DNA from: Amphibalanus amphitrite
Taxonomy: Eukaryota; Arthropoda; Thecostraca; Balanomorpha; Balanidae
Reading direction: 5' to 3'
Length of the DNA: 64,000 bases
Assembly: GCF_019059575.1 (NCBI RefSeq)
Contig: NW_024881780.1
Location: 186,001 to 250,000 of the forward strand
Shown here: piece after piece, positions 12,598 to 22,132 of the stretch
Layout: each line of letters begins with the position of its first letter
Position numbering within the stretch: the first letter of the stretch is position 1
Notes under the pieces: model-generated
Databases searched by the model: none
What the model saw: the letters and a program-made list of their open reading frames with translations, nothing else
What the model was told of the DNA's origin: nothing
Translations under genes and position numbers: made by a program

Positions 12598-12636
12598 ACG
12601 AGATTGATATCAATCTGCATGCAATTATACAAACGT

Positions 12637-12645
12637 AGAAACATT
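12637..12645. repeat. Right target-site duplication (AGAAACATT)
   Basis: This matches 9299-9307 exactly and marks the right edge of the foldback element. Confidence 0.85.
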
Positions 12646-13410
12646 GCGCTTTGCGCTCAAGGTGACGCAAATTGAAGACTGAGACGATTGCAGCGCGGCT
12701 TCACTTTCCAAGGCAAATGGTAATAACTTTCAGCTGATTATTTTCGCTACGGTAAATTTTTTCTGGAAATGTGTTTTTTTCTAATATTCAGCTAAGCATT
12801 TTGATGATCTTTGAAAAATTGCTTTCAATTTTGTGCTTCAATGCTAAAAATTTTGACTTAAAAGAGGTGTAGGGTCGTTACAGGGAAGGACAAGACATTG
12901 GTGAGGGGTAATGATAATAAGTCTTTGCCCGTCTAGGGAAATGATAAACCTGATTTCGAATATACTTTTTTAATAATAAATCACAAAAGCTATATACACA
13001 CACTGATAAGCCCTGGAGACCTTGAATAGGTATGTCGTGCATGATCTTGTCACATCTTGGCTGAGGAATGAACAAACAGATCGTGCAACCTCCGCATGTC
13101 AATGCTACGGAATGCATGGTGCCTAATTTTCAATTAAATATTTTTTATCAAACATGTTCAAACTGATGCATCGGCAAAATTAGGCCATAATGTCTCGTTT
13201 TCGACCTGTTCTTGACCTTCAGGTGCTGCCACCTTTTGGCTGACTCAATCAATACAGTCCACGCAATAGTAAATCTTAGGACTAGGTGGCGCTGTGCTTC
13301 AAAGATTGTATTCACAGGTGGCGCTAGTAGCTACTTACGCAGCTGGGTTAGGTATATACCGATCCTACAGCACAAGATCCGTAAGTACACCGATCGGTAT
13401 TTTTTTCCAG
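12646..13410. other. No feature recognised
   Basis: AT-rich intergenic DNA between the foldback element and a retroposon copy, with no coding signal. Confidence 0.5.
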
Positions 13411-13725
13411 CCTCAACACAGTCAAGTCCATCTCCTCCACACCGCAAGCCTCTTGATGCGGGTTGAACGGTCATATCTATCCGACGTGGGTGGGTACCTC
13501 CATCGCAGGGTCAGGTCCACGGTCCGGTGCGGTGAGCGTTAGCGGGGCTGGGTCTATATACGGCCTTGAGCTGGGTGGCCTGTCCGCGTGATGAGCTCAG
13601 CCCCGGCGGAGCACCAGGGTGCCCGACCAGACCAGTGTCTCCTTCTAATTCCTAGTATCCTTCCGGCTTTGCAAATGTTTCTTAAGACCGAAAGATCCTA
13701 GCCCTACAAAAGAAACAAAAGAAAA
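13411..13725 (+). repeat. Dispersed retroposon copy (SINE-like or LINE 3' end)
   Basis: It shares a series of blocks with 17221-17550: CTCCTCCAC, a GGTGCGGTGAGCG-like block, GGGTGGCCTGTCC, GGGCTCAGCCCCGGCG, CAGACCAGTGTCTCC, TATCCTTCCGGCT and an A-rich tail ACAAAAGAAACAAAAG. No clean target duplication was found. The tail points to a plus-oriented retroposon. Confidence 0.65.
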
Positions 13726-14351
13726 CAAGAGCAGTACTCAGCGTCAACGTTCAATACTCTGGAAGCTTGTTCTTCGTCTTCGGGTGTCATGGTGTCTCAA
13801 GTTCCACGCGCCCACCCTGTCAGGAACTGATCGGTGAACCAGGAGCCAGGCCACAGATGGCGCACCGCGCGCTTTGACCCGATTGCGATGTCTACAAGGT
13901 CCCGAACTGCTGAGTCTGACAGCTATTCGTTTTCGCGTCCGGCGTCCCTCATAAGCTCGTGTCAGTGTGTCGCTCTCCTATAATCTGCTGAATGCATTCC
14001 ACAATCCATAACACAGTTATTGAGAATGATCAGTTATTGCAGAGAGGCTGGCATGCTCCTCAAACCAAGTACGTTCCCGCCATGACAGCTGTTTTTTCGT
14101 ATCTCCCTCCCCTCCCAATTCCCATCTCTCTTAAGTCTCCTCTAACGGCGATACTGTGTATTACATAGACATATATCGGTGTGGGGCGCCGGGCACCGCC
14201 TGCACACAAAGCGCCGGTCTCTATCTGTCGAGACGCGGGCGTGTGCGGCCACCGCGCCCCGTCCGCCGGCGGCTATCACAGACACGTCCCGGGGCGCCGG
14301 CTAGGAATCACATCGCGGCGGCGGCGCAATGATCGCGCCCGCCGCCGACGT
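13726..14351. other. Bitesize 3'-flanking DNA
   Basis: On the minus strand this is downstream of the Bitesize stop codon, so it should hold the 3' UTR. No AATAAA was seen on the minus strand within about 600 bases of the stop. Bases 14170-14350 are GC-rich. Confidence 0.4.
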
Positions 14352-14550
14352 TGACGTCACAGAACACTCATAACATACACACGCATACATTTGCGCACAC
14401 GCGCGCGGCACGCGGCGACTGAGCGCGGCCGCCTGTTGGGCGCGAGCGTGCGCGCGGGGGGCGGCGGCCGCCAGAGATCCGGCGTCTGACGTCACCCGCG
14501 GCCGGCGGTGACGTCAGAGCGCGTGCTGCCGCCGCCGGGGGGTGACGTCA
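14352..14550. promoter_or_regulatory. Cluster of four TGACGTCA (CRE-type) sites
   Basis: Perfect 8-bp palindromes TGACGTCA occur at 14352-14359, 14487-14494, 14509-14516 and 14543-14550 in a CpG-rich stretch. This is the consensus full CRE bound by CREB/ATF bZIP proteins. The last copy is five bases past the Bitesize stop. Clustering this dense suggests a promoter or enhancer, possibly for the leftward CK1-gamma gene or an unseen transcript; that role is inferred. Confidence 0.6.
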
Positions 14551-14554
14551 CACA

Positions 14555-14706
14555 TCACTTGTCGGCGGTGACGGCGCGCTCCATGGAGAAGCGGAGCGGC
14601 ACGGAGCCCTCGACCCAGTAGCCGGGCCGTTCGATCAGCTGCTCCCAGAGGGCGCGCTCCTGACCGGCCGCGTCCATCCAGTCCACCGGCTTACCCAGCT
14701 GCTTCC
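14555..14706 (-). CDS. btsz: Bitesize/synaptotagmin-like protein, last exon (end of C2B)
   Basis: This terminal coding exon has 49 codons plus TGA. It opens after a minus-strand acceptor TTTACAG|GG in phase 1, matching the donor of the previous exon at 16288. The peptide begins GKQLGKPVDWMDAAGQE and continues to a W-E-Q-L-I-E-R-P-G-Y-W-V-E-G segment and a final LRFSMERAVTADK. In synaptotagmin-like (Slp) proteins this is the last beta strand and C-terminal helix of C2B, with its tryptophans. There is no C-terminal PDZ ligand. The acceptor and first codons are copied three more times just upstream, in the intron. Confidence 0.93.
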
Positions 14707-14950
14707 CTGTAAACAGTAGAAACCATACGTCAGCTATATAGACATCACAATCTATCCAGTTTACCGGCTTACCCAGCTGCCTCCCTGTAAACAGTAGAAA
14801 CCATACGTCAGCTATATACATAGACATCACAATCCATCCAGTCCACCGGCCTACCCAGCTGCTTCCCTGTAAACAGTAGAAACCATACGTCAGCTATATA
14901 GACATCACAATCCATCCAGTCCACCGGCCTACCCAACTGCTTCCCTGTGG
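14676..14950 (-). repeat. Four tandem copies of an exon 5' end and its splice acceptor
   Basis: The last-exon acceptor plus about 30 coding bases (GKQLGKPVDW...) recurs at about 14750-14790, 14831-14880 and 14908-14947, at spacing of about 75-80 bases. The second and third copies keep a usable TTTACAG acceptor. The fourth has changed at the acceptor. Intervening bases (ACCATACGTCAGCTATATA) are also nearly identical, so this is a true tandem duplication. Confidence 0.9.
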
Positions 14951-16287
14951 AAACAACACAGTGGAAACAAGAGGTCAGATATGTAGAGTCACTTGTGGAG
15001 CTGAGCCAGGGGCAGGAAGACCTAAGGTGTGCCTCAAAGGAGATATCAGGAGCTAACTGAAGACGCCAATGGTTGAGGGAAACATGAGGGTACCTATGGC
15101 CTCATGAGGGTATGAGGGTTATTGAGCGAACCTATGGCCCAGGGCCATCGAGCGTACCCGGCACTCACACAAAGGGTCACAACTCACATCATGCACGCGA
15201 ACTATTTTCAAGTTCACTTATACAAGCTATCCATGTTTGGCTTCACAAAACTCAGAGGTGATACCTTGTTTCATATCGCTCAGAGGTGATGTCTTGTTTC
15301 ACATCGCTCGAGGGCCATTTATATACCAGTCGCTAAGGTCCCAGCTCGTATAACCGACTCTAACCAGCCTCCAGCGAGTTCACCTGTGAGCGGCAAGTTG
15401 CCCGTTTACTGCAGGGGGCGCGGCGCGGAGCGTTCCCCGTGACACGGCACCGGCATGTCGGCCTGCCCCGGACCCGATACCGCTGCCCAACACCGCGCGC
15501 TGATGGCCTATAACCCGGCGCCAGCCACTCGGCTACCGGCGGGTCACCGAGGAAGGTCATGTGGAGCGCTCCGACCGGACGCAGGAAGGGAGTTTACTGC
15601 CGCAGGCGCTCAGATTGATGTCGAGGCATTAAAGTCGAGAAACATGGTCGGCACATTACGTTACTGGCGTAGACGACGCGATGCTCTGCAGATATCTGTT
15701 GATGAAGATTGAATTGGGCGGAGTCTCAATAACGCACCGCGAACTTTGGTATGTAAGCGTTCACGATAAGGTGCATGGCAAGCGCAACGAGGTAAGTTGT
15801 GAGTGTGAGAGAGGACATATCGCTTCAATAAATTAGCGATGAAATTAGCGACGCAAAGCCTAGCGCAAGTTTAAACAGCTTTGCAGGGTCGCCCACAAAC
15901 TTTTCCCATTAAATCTCTCTGCTGACATCCACTTAGAGCAGTGCATCCAGATGACATTGCCAGATGTTGCCAGGCAAAAACAAGCTCAGGTGAGCATCCG
16001 GTAACGATTGAATCTGAGCCCGAGTTGTATCAAAGCGATGTCTTCAAAGCATCCGATGAGCAACTATGAACGCACAATGGTTCCATCAAGCACAGGCGAG
16101 CTATCATAAACAGCTCGCTGGCAATAGATGACCCTGTAAAATATTTTGCCCCGACTAAGATTCTTTGCCATCAGATGTCGGATCAATCTATATCAATCTG
16201 TAGATATATACTTTATATATCTGTATATATGCCAATATGTATCTGTCAATATCTATTAATACTTTGTTATCTGTATTTGTGACGCAC
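14951..16287 (-). other. Bitesize intron between the last two coding exons
   Basis: There is no gene in it. A 34-base word (CTCAGAGGTGATRYCTTGTTTCA) is tandemly duplicated near 15250-15310. The stretch next to the exon at 16288 is AT-rich with TATATCTGTA-like repeats. Open frames near 15360-15710 show no domain. Confidence 0.5.
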
Positions 16288-16490
16288 CCGATCCGAGGTT
16301 GAAGCGGGCGCCGCCGAGGAACTCGTTGGAGGTGAGGCTGTGGTCCCAGATGGTCAGCTCCAGCGCCCGCTCACGCAGCTCTCCCAGACTGACGTTCTCG
16401 TAGGTGAGCGTGCCGCTCCAGCGAGGGCACGTGGTCCGCTTCGCCACCGGCGTCTTCTGCTTGCTGTTCTTCCTGTCCGGCAGGAGGTAG
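16288..16490 (-). CDS. btsz: Bitesize/synaptotagmin-like protein, C2B core exon
   Basis: The exon opens after the acceptor GTCCGCAG|C and ends at GG|GTGCGT; its 203 bases continue the frame exactly (one base, 67 codons, one base). The peptide reads YLLPDRKNSKQKTPVAKRT, then TCPRWSGTLTYENVSLGEL, then a helix and ELTIWDHSLTSNEFLGGARF. This is the middle and second half of an Slp-type C2B domain: polybasic strand 4 (KNSKQKTPVAKR), the conserved CPRW turn, and loop 3 (WDHSLTSNEF). Only one aspartate remains in loop 3, so strong calcium binding is unlikely, as in other Slp C2B domains. Confidence 0.95.
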
Positions 16491-16798
16491 CTGCGGACGA
16501 GGGACGCGTTATAGTAACTTCGATATTACAGTTTGCACGGTGCTTTCATAGTGCTCTAACATCGTAATGTGAATTACATACACGATGCACGTATATTCAC
16601 TAAAGTAATGACTAAGAATTGTTATATTATAACCGAGCGTATATTCGCAAGGTAACGATGAAAATATCATGCATCTGTTTTCATATGATTGGCACACGAC
16701 TGTCATGACAACACAAACGACTGTCTTCACCTAGCGGCCACTCTAGCGTGCCACCGTTCAATAGCCCGTAGCCCTCCCATCCACCTCCCCCTACTGAC
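16491..16798 (-). other. Bitesize intron within C2B
   Basis: A short intron of 308 bases with no other feature. Its donor (TG|GTCAGT) and acceptor (GTCCGCAG) are read on the minus strand. Confidence 0.7.
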
Positions 16799-16986
16799 CA
16801 CTTGCAGAAGGGGTCAGCCGAGCCGTTGGCACGCACTGGCGCCAGGTTCTTGGCCTCCTTGATGGTGATGTGCAGCCGACCCTTGGTCTTGCGGCCCTTT
16901 CGGCCCAGGCTGCCATCTGGCGGCGTGTATTTGAAGGCGACGATGACGTCCCCGCGGTGGCCGGGACTCTCCTCCTGGATCTCACT
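16799..16986 (-). CDS. btsz: Bitesize/synaptotagmin-like protein, C2B first exon
   Basis: The acceptor is CCAACAG|AGT and the donor is AAGTG|GTCAGT; its 188 bases start in phase 0 and end two bases into a codon, fitting the exon at 16490. The peptide opens SEIQEESPGHRGDVIVAFKY (the first C2B strand), continues through a basic KGRKTKGRLHITIKEAKNL strand, and ends in loop 1 with RANGSADPFCK. The usual first loop-1 aspartate is replaced (VRANGSADP), while the ADP aspartate is kept. This pattern is typical of Slp C2B domains, which bind phospholipid through basic residues rather than calcium. Confidence 0.95.
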
Positions 16987-17210
16987 CTGTTGGACACAGC
17001 AGGCAGTAGGCGTTGGTTAGGTGGTTACGAGTTAACTGTTACTACTATACACGGCACACGCGGCATTGACGTACTGGTCTGCGAGCATTGGGCTGGAAAT
17101 GCAACCAAGTGGCAGAAAAGTCGATTTAATATACCTAAACGATGACGATAACTCAACTGACTCGATCGACTGACTCCTCGAGTAGCTTTTTAAACGTAAT
17201 CAATAAAACT
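16987..17210 (-). other. Bitesize inter-C2 intron, part
   Basis: Plain intron sequence between the C2B first exon and the retroposon at 17221. Confidence 0.6.
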
Positions 17211-17220
17211 ACCTGTTAAT

Positions 17221-17550
17221 CGCCGTTCCATGCTTCTATCCTCAGGAAACTGAAATCCTTCTCCTCCACGCCGCAACCCCCCCCCCCCCCCCCTCCGGGC
17301 TGGACAGGCAACTTTATCTCATGCGGGCTGCTCCCTTGGAGCGGTACCGCTGCTCCCGAGGGAGCGCATCCCGTAGCCGGGTGCAGTGAGTGCCTTGGGG
17401 CTGAGTGGCCTGTCCTCTGGACGGGCTCAGCCCCGGCGACTCACTAGGATGCCTGCCCAGACCAATGTCTCCCCCTTTATCCTATCATCCTCCCGGCTCT
17501 GAAATGGTCTTGCCAGCCGAAAGGGCCTAACCCAACAAAAAAGAAAAAAA
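17221..17550 (+). mobile_element. Retroposon with A-rich tail and target duplication (SINE-like)
   Basis: This insertion of about 330 bases ends in ACCCAACAAAAAAGAAAAAA and is flanked by direct repeats ACCTGTTAAT (17211-17220 and 17551-17560). It carries a poly-C run at 17277-17293. Related copies lie at 13411-13725 and 2430-2570. The A-rich 3' end and 10-bp duplication show copying by target-primed reverse transcription. I saw no clear tRNA-like A and B boxes, so it may be a SINE or the 3' end of a LINE. Confidence 0.8.
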
Positions 17551-17560
17551 TACCTGTTAA

Positions 17561-17959
17561 TAGTCCCAGTAAATAAGTTCAAACAAAATCAAATATCGCA
17601 CGGTTCTGCTATGCGACGACAGGGTTAGTAACATTTGCTCGAACTTTAAAATCTCGAGCTGAACTCTATGCCTAAATTGAATAAGGAACTACATTAGCGT
17701 TCCATTTCCTATCCATCCTTTGTACTAAGAGGCACTAGGTGCTGCGTTAGAATCCGTGCCGTGAAGGAGGAACGATATCACTGTCTCATACGAGCGTCTG
17801 TCTCGATTTGAAATTCCCGAGCACCGCCTCCTTTATCAAACACATGAACAAAACGGATTTCTCGTTAACTAGCGCAACATAACAACCCAGTAATGATTGA
17901 CGCTTGGTCTCCGGCTAATACCTCGCTTACCTTCCCATTCATTCAGTGTGTACCGGACA
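17561..17959 (-). other. Bitesize inter-C2 intron, part
   Basis: No feature recognised. Confidence 0.5.
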
Positions 17960-18100
17960 GACCGGTGTGTACCAAGGAGTACCCACTCCGTACGTACCCC
18001 GCGCTTCTACAGTGTATACCAGTGTGTACCAGGGTGTACCAGGGGTACCTCCTGCGTACGTACCCGCTCCTGCAGTGTGTACCAGTGCGGACTGGGGTCG
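17960..18100 (-). repeat. Tandem duplication around the C2A exon donor
   Basis: The exon end and donor (minus: TGGTACACACTGCAGGAG then CGG|GTACGTACG) are followed in the intron by a degenerate second copy at about 17985-18030 (TGGTATACACTGTAGAAG, GGGGTACGTACGG). GTGTACC words are repeated throughout. The second copy still carries a GTACGT donor-like word. Confidence 0.7.
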
Positions 18101-18225
18101 TCGAACAGTGTCCGGCAGATGGGTAGCACCAGCTCGCCGAGGAAGTCGTTGCGGCCGAACATGTCGCTATGCCACACAGTCACCCAGAGGGTGCGGCTCT
18201 CCAGCTCCGCCTCCACGGCCGGGAA
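18064..18225 (-). CDS. btsz: Bitesize/synaptotagmin-like protein, C2A last exon
   Basis: Its 162 bases (54 codons, phase 0 at both ends) lie between the acceptor GTCAG|TTC and the donor CGG|GTACGT. The peptide FPAVEAELESRTLWVTVWHSD continues MFGRNDFLGELVLPICRTLF and ends HWYTLQER. This is the second half of an Slp-type C2A domain, with loop 3 as VWHSDMFGRNDF. Two of the three usual loop-3 aspartates are present and the first is a histidine, a substitution I recall from insect Bitesize. C2A domains of Slp proteins bind acidic phospholipid at the plasma membrane. Confidence 0.95.
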
Positions 18226-18230
18226 CTGAC

Positions 18231-18750
18231 GACAGGGCGCAGAGGGTCATACAGGGGTCATAGGAGGGTCACAGAGGGGTCATAGAGGGGTCATAGGGGG
18301 TCACAGAGGGGTCACAGGGGGGTCACAGGGTCACGGAGGGACATAGAGGGTCACGAAGGGTCGTGGTGGGGAGGGGGGTCACGGTGGAAAACAGAGGGTC
18401 ACAGCGAGTCATGACAGGTCAAGGAGGGCCACGAAGGGTCATGACAGGTCACAACAGGCCATGGAGACCCACATCGGGTCTAAAAGTGTGACGGAAAGTA
18501 ACAGTCATGCAAGGTCACAGTAGGTCATGGCAGGTCACGGAGGGGCCTACGTCGAACCACGATAGTTCAGGACACATCACAGCGGGCTACGATAGATCAG
18601 GATAACTCAGAACGGGTCAGAGATGGTCACTTGGGTCATGAGACTCATGACATTGGCAGGTCACAACATATCACTTATAGGTCACGAAAGGCCAGGTCAG
18701 TGGGTGGATCATGGCTGATTGAGTATGGTTACCACAGGTCATACTTGGTC
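18231..18750. repeat. GGTCA-rich degenerate minisatellite
   Basis: GGGTCACAG, GGGTCATAG and AGGTCA words recur dozens of times with irregular spacing. It is probably a decayed simple repeat. AGGTCA also happens to be the nuclear-receptor half-site. Confidence 0.8.
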
Positions 18751-19388
18751 GACTTTAATTGAGAGGCACTGTATCAGAAAAGATGTGAGTAGAGATAAAT
18801 TCTGGCCTCTGAAAGACAACTGTACGCCAAAGAATTGATTCTGAGGTCAATTTCATCAATTGATGAGCTAGTGAAATCGCCGGATGCTGCTATTTCTGGT
18901 AAAGAGTCGCCCACGATTTCGAAAGCCACGCGAAAAAGACGCATTTAGTGATATCAGTCAGCCTGAATTTTTTCACATTAGCGGCTACTTTTTGGCGTGG
19001 TTGTTGAAACGTGTAGGCGAGGGCCTAAAAATGCCCCAACTGGCGATATCTATGTTGGGAAAACTCCCCTAAGGTGAACTTTTACTTCAATATGCTCAAT
19101 AAGTCGATATGTTTCAAATTTGATAAAGCCAATGGCGAAGTTCACCACGGTGCAGTTACCGTTTTGGAAAACTATTCGGGGCGAGCAATATATTATGAAC
19201 CGTATTGCCTATCGACAAAACATGCCAACCCGTCTGCCGAGTGGGACGCTATCTCTGTAACTGTCATCACACAATCATAATAAATCGACTGATGTCCCCG
19301 TGCTGGGTGCGATACGTTGCGCACGTGACGAGCTAAATACGATGAAGCTCGTTTTTTCCTAACGGAAGTCTCATAAAACGGTTCTCAC
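18751..19388 (-). other. Bitesize intron within C2A
   Basis: AT-richer intron sequence. Open frames at 18884-19280 have no recognisable domain. Confidence 0.5.
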
Positions 19389-19491
19389 CTTCAACGTTTC
19401 GTCGAAGATGGGGTTCAAGGTATGCTTTTTGGTCTTCGTCTTCCGCTTGCCACTCTTTGATCGGTCGGGCAGCAGGTACGCCTTGACGTAG
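19389..19491 (-). CDS. btsz: Bitesize/synaptotagmin-like protein, C2A middle exon
   Basis: This small exon of 103 bases (one base plus 34 codons) lies between the acceptor TTTTTACAG|C and the donor AAG|GTGAGA. The peptide is [20 protein letters not shown] then [14 protein letters not shown]. It holds C2A strands 3 to 5, with the polybasic patch ([13 protein letters not shown]) that contacts PIP2 in Slp and synaptotagmin domains, and the invariant LNPIFDE turn. Its first base completes the proline codon begun in the exon at 19847, restoring the family motif SDPYVK. Confidence 0.97.
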
Positions 19492-19846
19492 CTGTAAAAA
19501 AGCACGGAAACCGATAACATCAGACTATTTAGGAATTCAATCGAAGGCATAGCCCCCAATCAACAAACCACGATAATCATCAATGGTGTCCAATGTCCAT
19601 ATCTTAGAATGGTAATTTATGTCAAAATTATGTGCTTAACATTTATCAGAACAAAATTTAGGTATAAGGGCGACGATAAAAACACCATTGGCACCGAACA
19701 GAATAATCGATTAGCAGTCATCAGACGGGCAGCCATTCAACGCATAGTCCACATCTAAACCAGAGCACACTATTCGCAAATAGCCCACAACACCGATACA
19801 AAACACCAGTCTAATTACGTTACAAATAATGCCAGCCTGCACTCAC
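19492..19846 (-). other. Bitesize intron within C2A
   Basis: A 355-base AT-rich intron with no other feature. Confidence 0.7.
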
Positions 19847-20028
19847 GGGTCGGAGCGGTTGCGTTTGGTGTCGACGGCGGCCAGGTCTCTGCACTGTTTG
19901 ACGGTGACCTCGAGGGCGCTCTGCTGGTAGTTGTACTGAAGTGCCAGCTGCAGGTCGCCGCGTACCGGTACCGTACCGTACCGCGCCTCGCCGGCCGAGT
20001 ACACGCTGGCCATCGAGTCGCTGCGGGA
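19847..20028 (-). CDS. btsz: Bitesize/synaptotagmin-like protein, C2A first exon
   Basis: Its 182 bases start in phase 0 after the acceptor GTTCAG|TCC and end two bases into a codon at CC|GTGAGT. The peptide SRSDSMASVYSAGEARYGTV leads into the first strand (GDLQLALQYNYQQSALEVTV) and loop 1 (DLAAVDTKRNRSDP). SDSMASVYS followed by a GE.RYGT segment is, from memory, the block before C2A in Bitesize and related Slp proteins. Both loop-1 aspartates (VD and SDP) are present. With loop 3, four of the five usual calcium ligands remain. Confidence 0.97.
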
Positions 20029-22132
20029 CTGAACGGGGCGGCAGGTACGGGTTAGAGTACACAGAGTAGATACAATGTACACGGCGTACTGTGCGCATTG
20101 GGGAATTCGGTATAAGCATTGCAGCTCTCATTATTGGACTGATTGAAGCTCAATATTTCACAGGCTACTCTGCACACTTCCGAGAAGTGCAGCCGAAGGT
20201 CAGGTCTCGACATGACAATGTGGGTTAAATAAATAAGGTCACAGGAGGTCACGCGACATCGAGTGACCCTGCTCTGTTCACGGGAGATCAAAACAGACGG
20301 GACACCGCTCAGGCCAGATCCTCGTGCATTGAGAGGTCAGTATCGTCAAATAAGGGGCGAGCCCTTCACCGGTAGCTAAATAACGACATAAACTGGCGAC
20401 GACAGTCGGGCGACACAATACAAGCAATTCAATAAATCGATAATGGTGAGAGAAATCCCGATATTCTTATTTAGCTCATCAATAGGAGAGTGTACCATGA
20501 AACATACCTACGAGCAGAGGGGCACGCACACGAAAAGCTAGTTTTATTTTCAGCGTCTTTCTACGCAATGCAGGGTGTACACAAAAGACCAGACGAAGAA
20601 GCTTTAATAAATTATCCATCTCAACCTGTGGTACTCAATGTTCGGCTTCCCATCATTTTACTCATGCTGCGACTCTGCCGCCTTTCTTTGCGATTTTACC
20701 ATACATCACTACCATTTCTCTATCAATGCGGCTGTATACACCATAGGTACACAATCTGCGCTGCCGGGTTACCCGCCACCTGCACCGGGCCGCTGCCCTT
20801 TCCTGTCCACTGAACGATATCGGTCAAGGTCAACGAGCACCGCAGCGGGCCGGAACCCACCTGCGACAAAGCGCATAGACGTCTCTGCCCCGCGTCACCC
20901 TAAACTCGTAGTGTCACCCATGCCGCCTCCGAATCTTGTGTCTCACTTTCTCACAAAGGTGTCAGTATGAATAGGTGTTTAGGTCAGGTCACGGCGGCTG
21001 ACAGCTTGCAGGTGCAGAAAGTTAAGTGGAAGATCATTTAAGGGCAGACCGTGCCGCGGAGATTTTCACAAAGTATGGCGAGCAGTGAAAAAAGGTGATA
21101 AGCGCAGGAGGATGCTTATTGAGAACGCGACAGCCGTAGATGTTCAGGCATGGGGAAAATGTATTCGCTTAACAAAAAAGAGCAAAGGAAATATAAATAA
21201 AATTACAGCCGGAAACTAGACTAGCCGTAATTCCTTAATGTTTGCATCAGGCTTTGACAAAGCTTTCATGGGCTTATTCCATCAAGCGTTGTACGACGGA
21301 AAAAAATACATAGCAAATGAGGGGATTGACCTGCACGATATCCGCTGCATTACGCTAGTCCAGGTAATTTGGCGATGTTAATTGCACCAGGATAAAGAGC
21401 CGTCGTACTCGTAGCAGCTGGATCCACACAGGGATGATTAATACTGGCCAGGGATGAGGCATGAATTATCATAGACAAATTATATAAATCATGGTATTGC
21501 TCTGCATATTCGCAGAGTACGTACAAAGTCATAAAGCGCAATCCGCTCCATGCTCGTACGCTATAACGACAAAAAATACCTACAGGCTAAATGTGACCAT
21601 GTGGAACTCGACATTGGCTGGAAGAATCTTGCCAAATTCCTTCAATCGCGCTTTCTCAGACCTCCACATAGTTAGGCCGAGCTCGGCTGGCCTCTGACTA
21701 CATAAGGAGCGGCCCACTCGTCACTAGAACGGAGGTTATGCCGCGTGCTGCTGCACCTGCTGTTGGTGTCCGTGGTGCCGTAAACAGTCATTACTGGACA
21801 GACACAGCCCGCCGGCAGTGGTGGGTGCGTGATACCCTCCGGAGATAACGGGACGCGCTCCACGCACCCTGTCCAGCATCCTACTGCTAAAGGTGGGTTC
21901 ACAGGACGCAGAAACAGAGGTTGTACAGGTGAGTCGGATGTCAGGTGAGATGCGAGACAGACAAGCGAATCGCAAATACTGGGGAGGGGGGTCATAATAA
22001 AATCTTTTATCTAGCAAAACGGAAAATAGGTGATACCAAGCGACTACCCAAATATAACCTTCTCAGAGCTGCTGGCTCGTAACTCACGCAGAGTTCCCTA
22101 TTCACTCCGAGTGTGACGAGTTCCCTACTCAC
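20029..22132 (-). other. Bitesize intron upstream of C2A
   Basis: A 2.1-kb intron with no gene. Open frames near 20490-20970 and 21672-22017 have no recognisable domain. Confidence 0.5.

Larger units (their letters stand above)
9308..12636. mobile_element. Foldback element with 134-bp tandem-repeat arms
   Basis: This is a 3,329-bp palindromic element. Its two ends are perfect inverted copies over at least 55 bases, starting ACGTTTGTATAATTGCATGC and containing the 16-bp palindrome AGATTGATATCAATCT. Inside, both arms are built from tandem copies of one 134-bp unit, facing each other and meeting near 11385 with almost no loop. It is flanked by 9-bp direct repeats (AGAAACATT). Terminal repeats made of tandem units plus a 9-bp target duplication are the hallmarks of Drosophila Foldback elements, and Mutator-like elements also give about 9-bp duplications. 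There is no coding capacity, so any transposase would act in trans. The assignment to a Foldback/MULE-type class is inferred. Confidence 0.85.
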
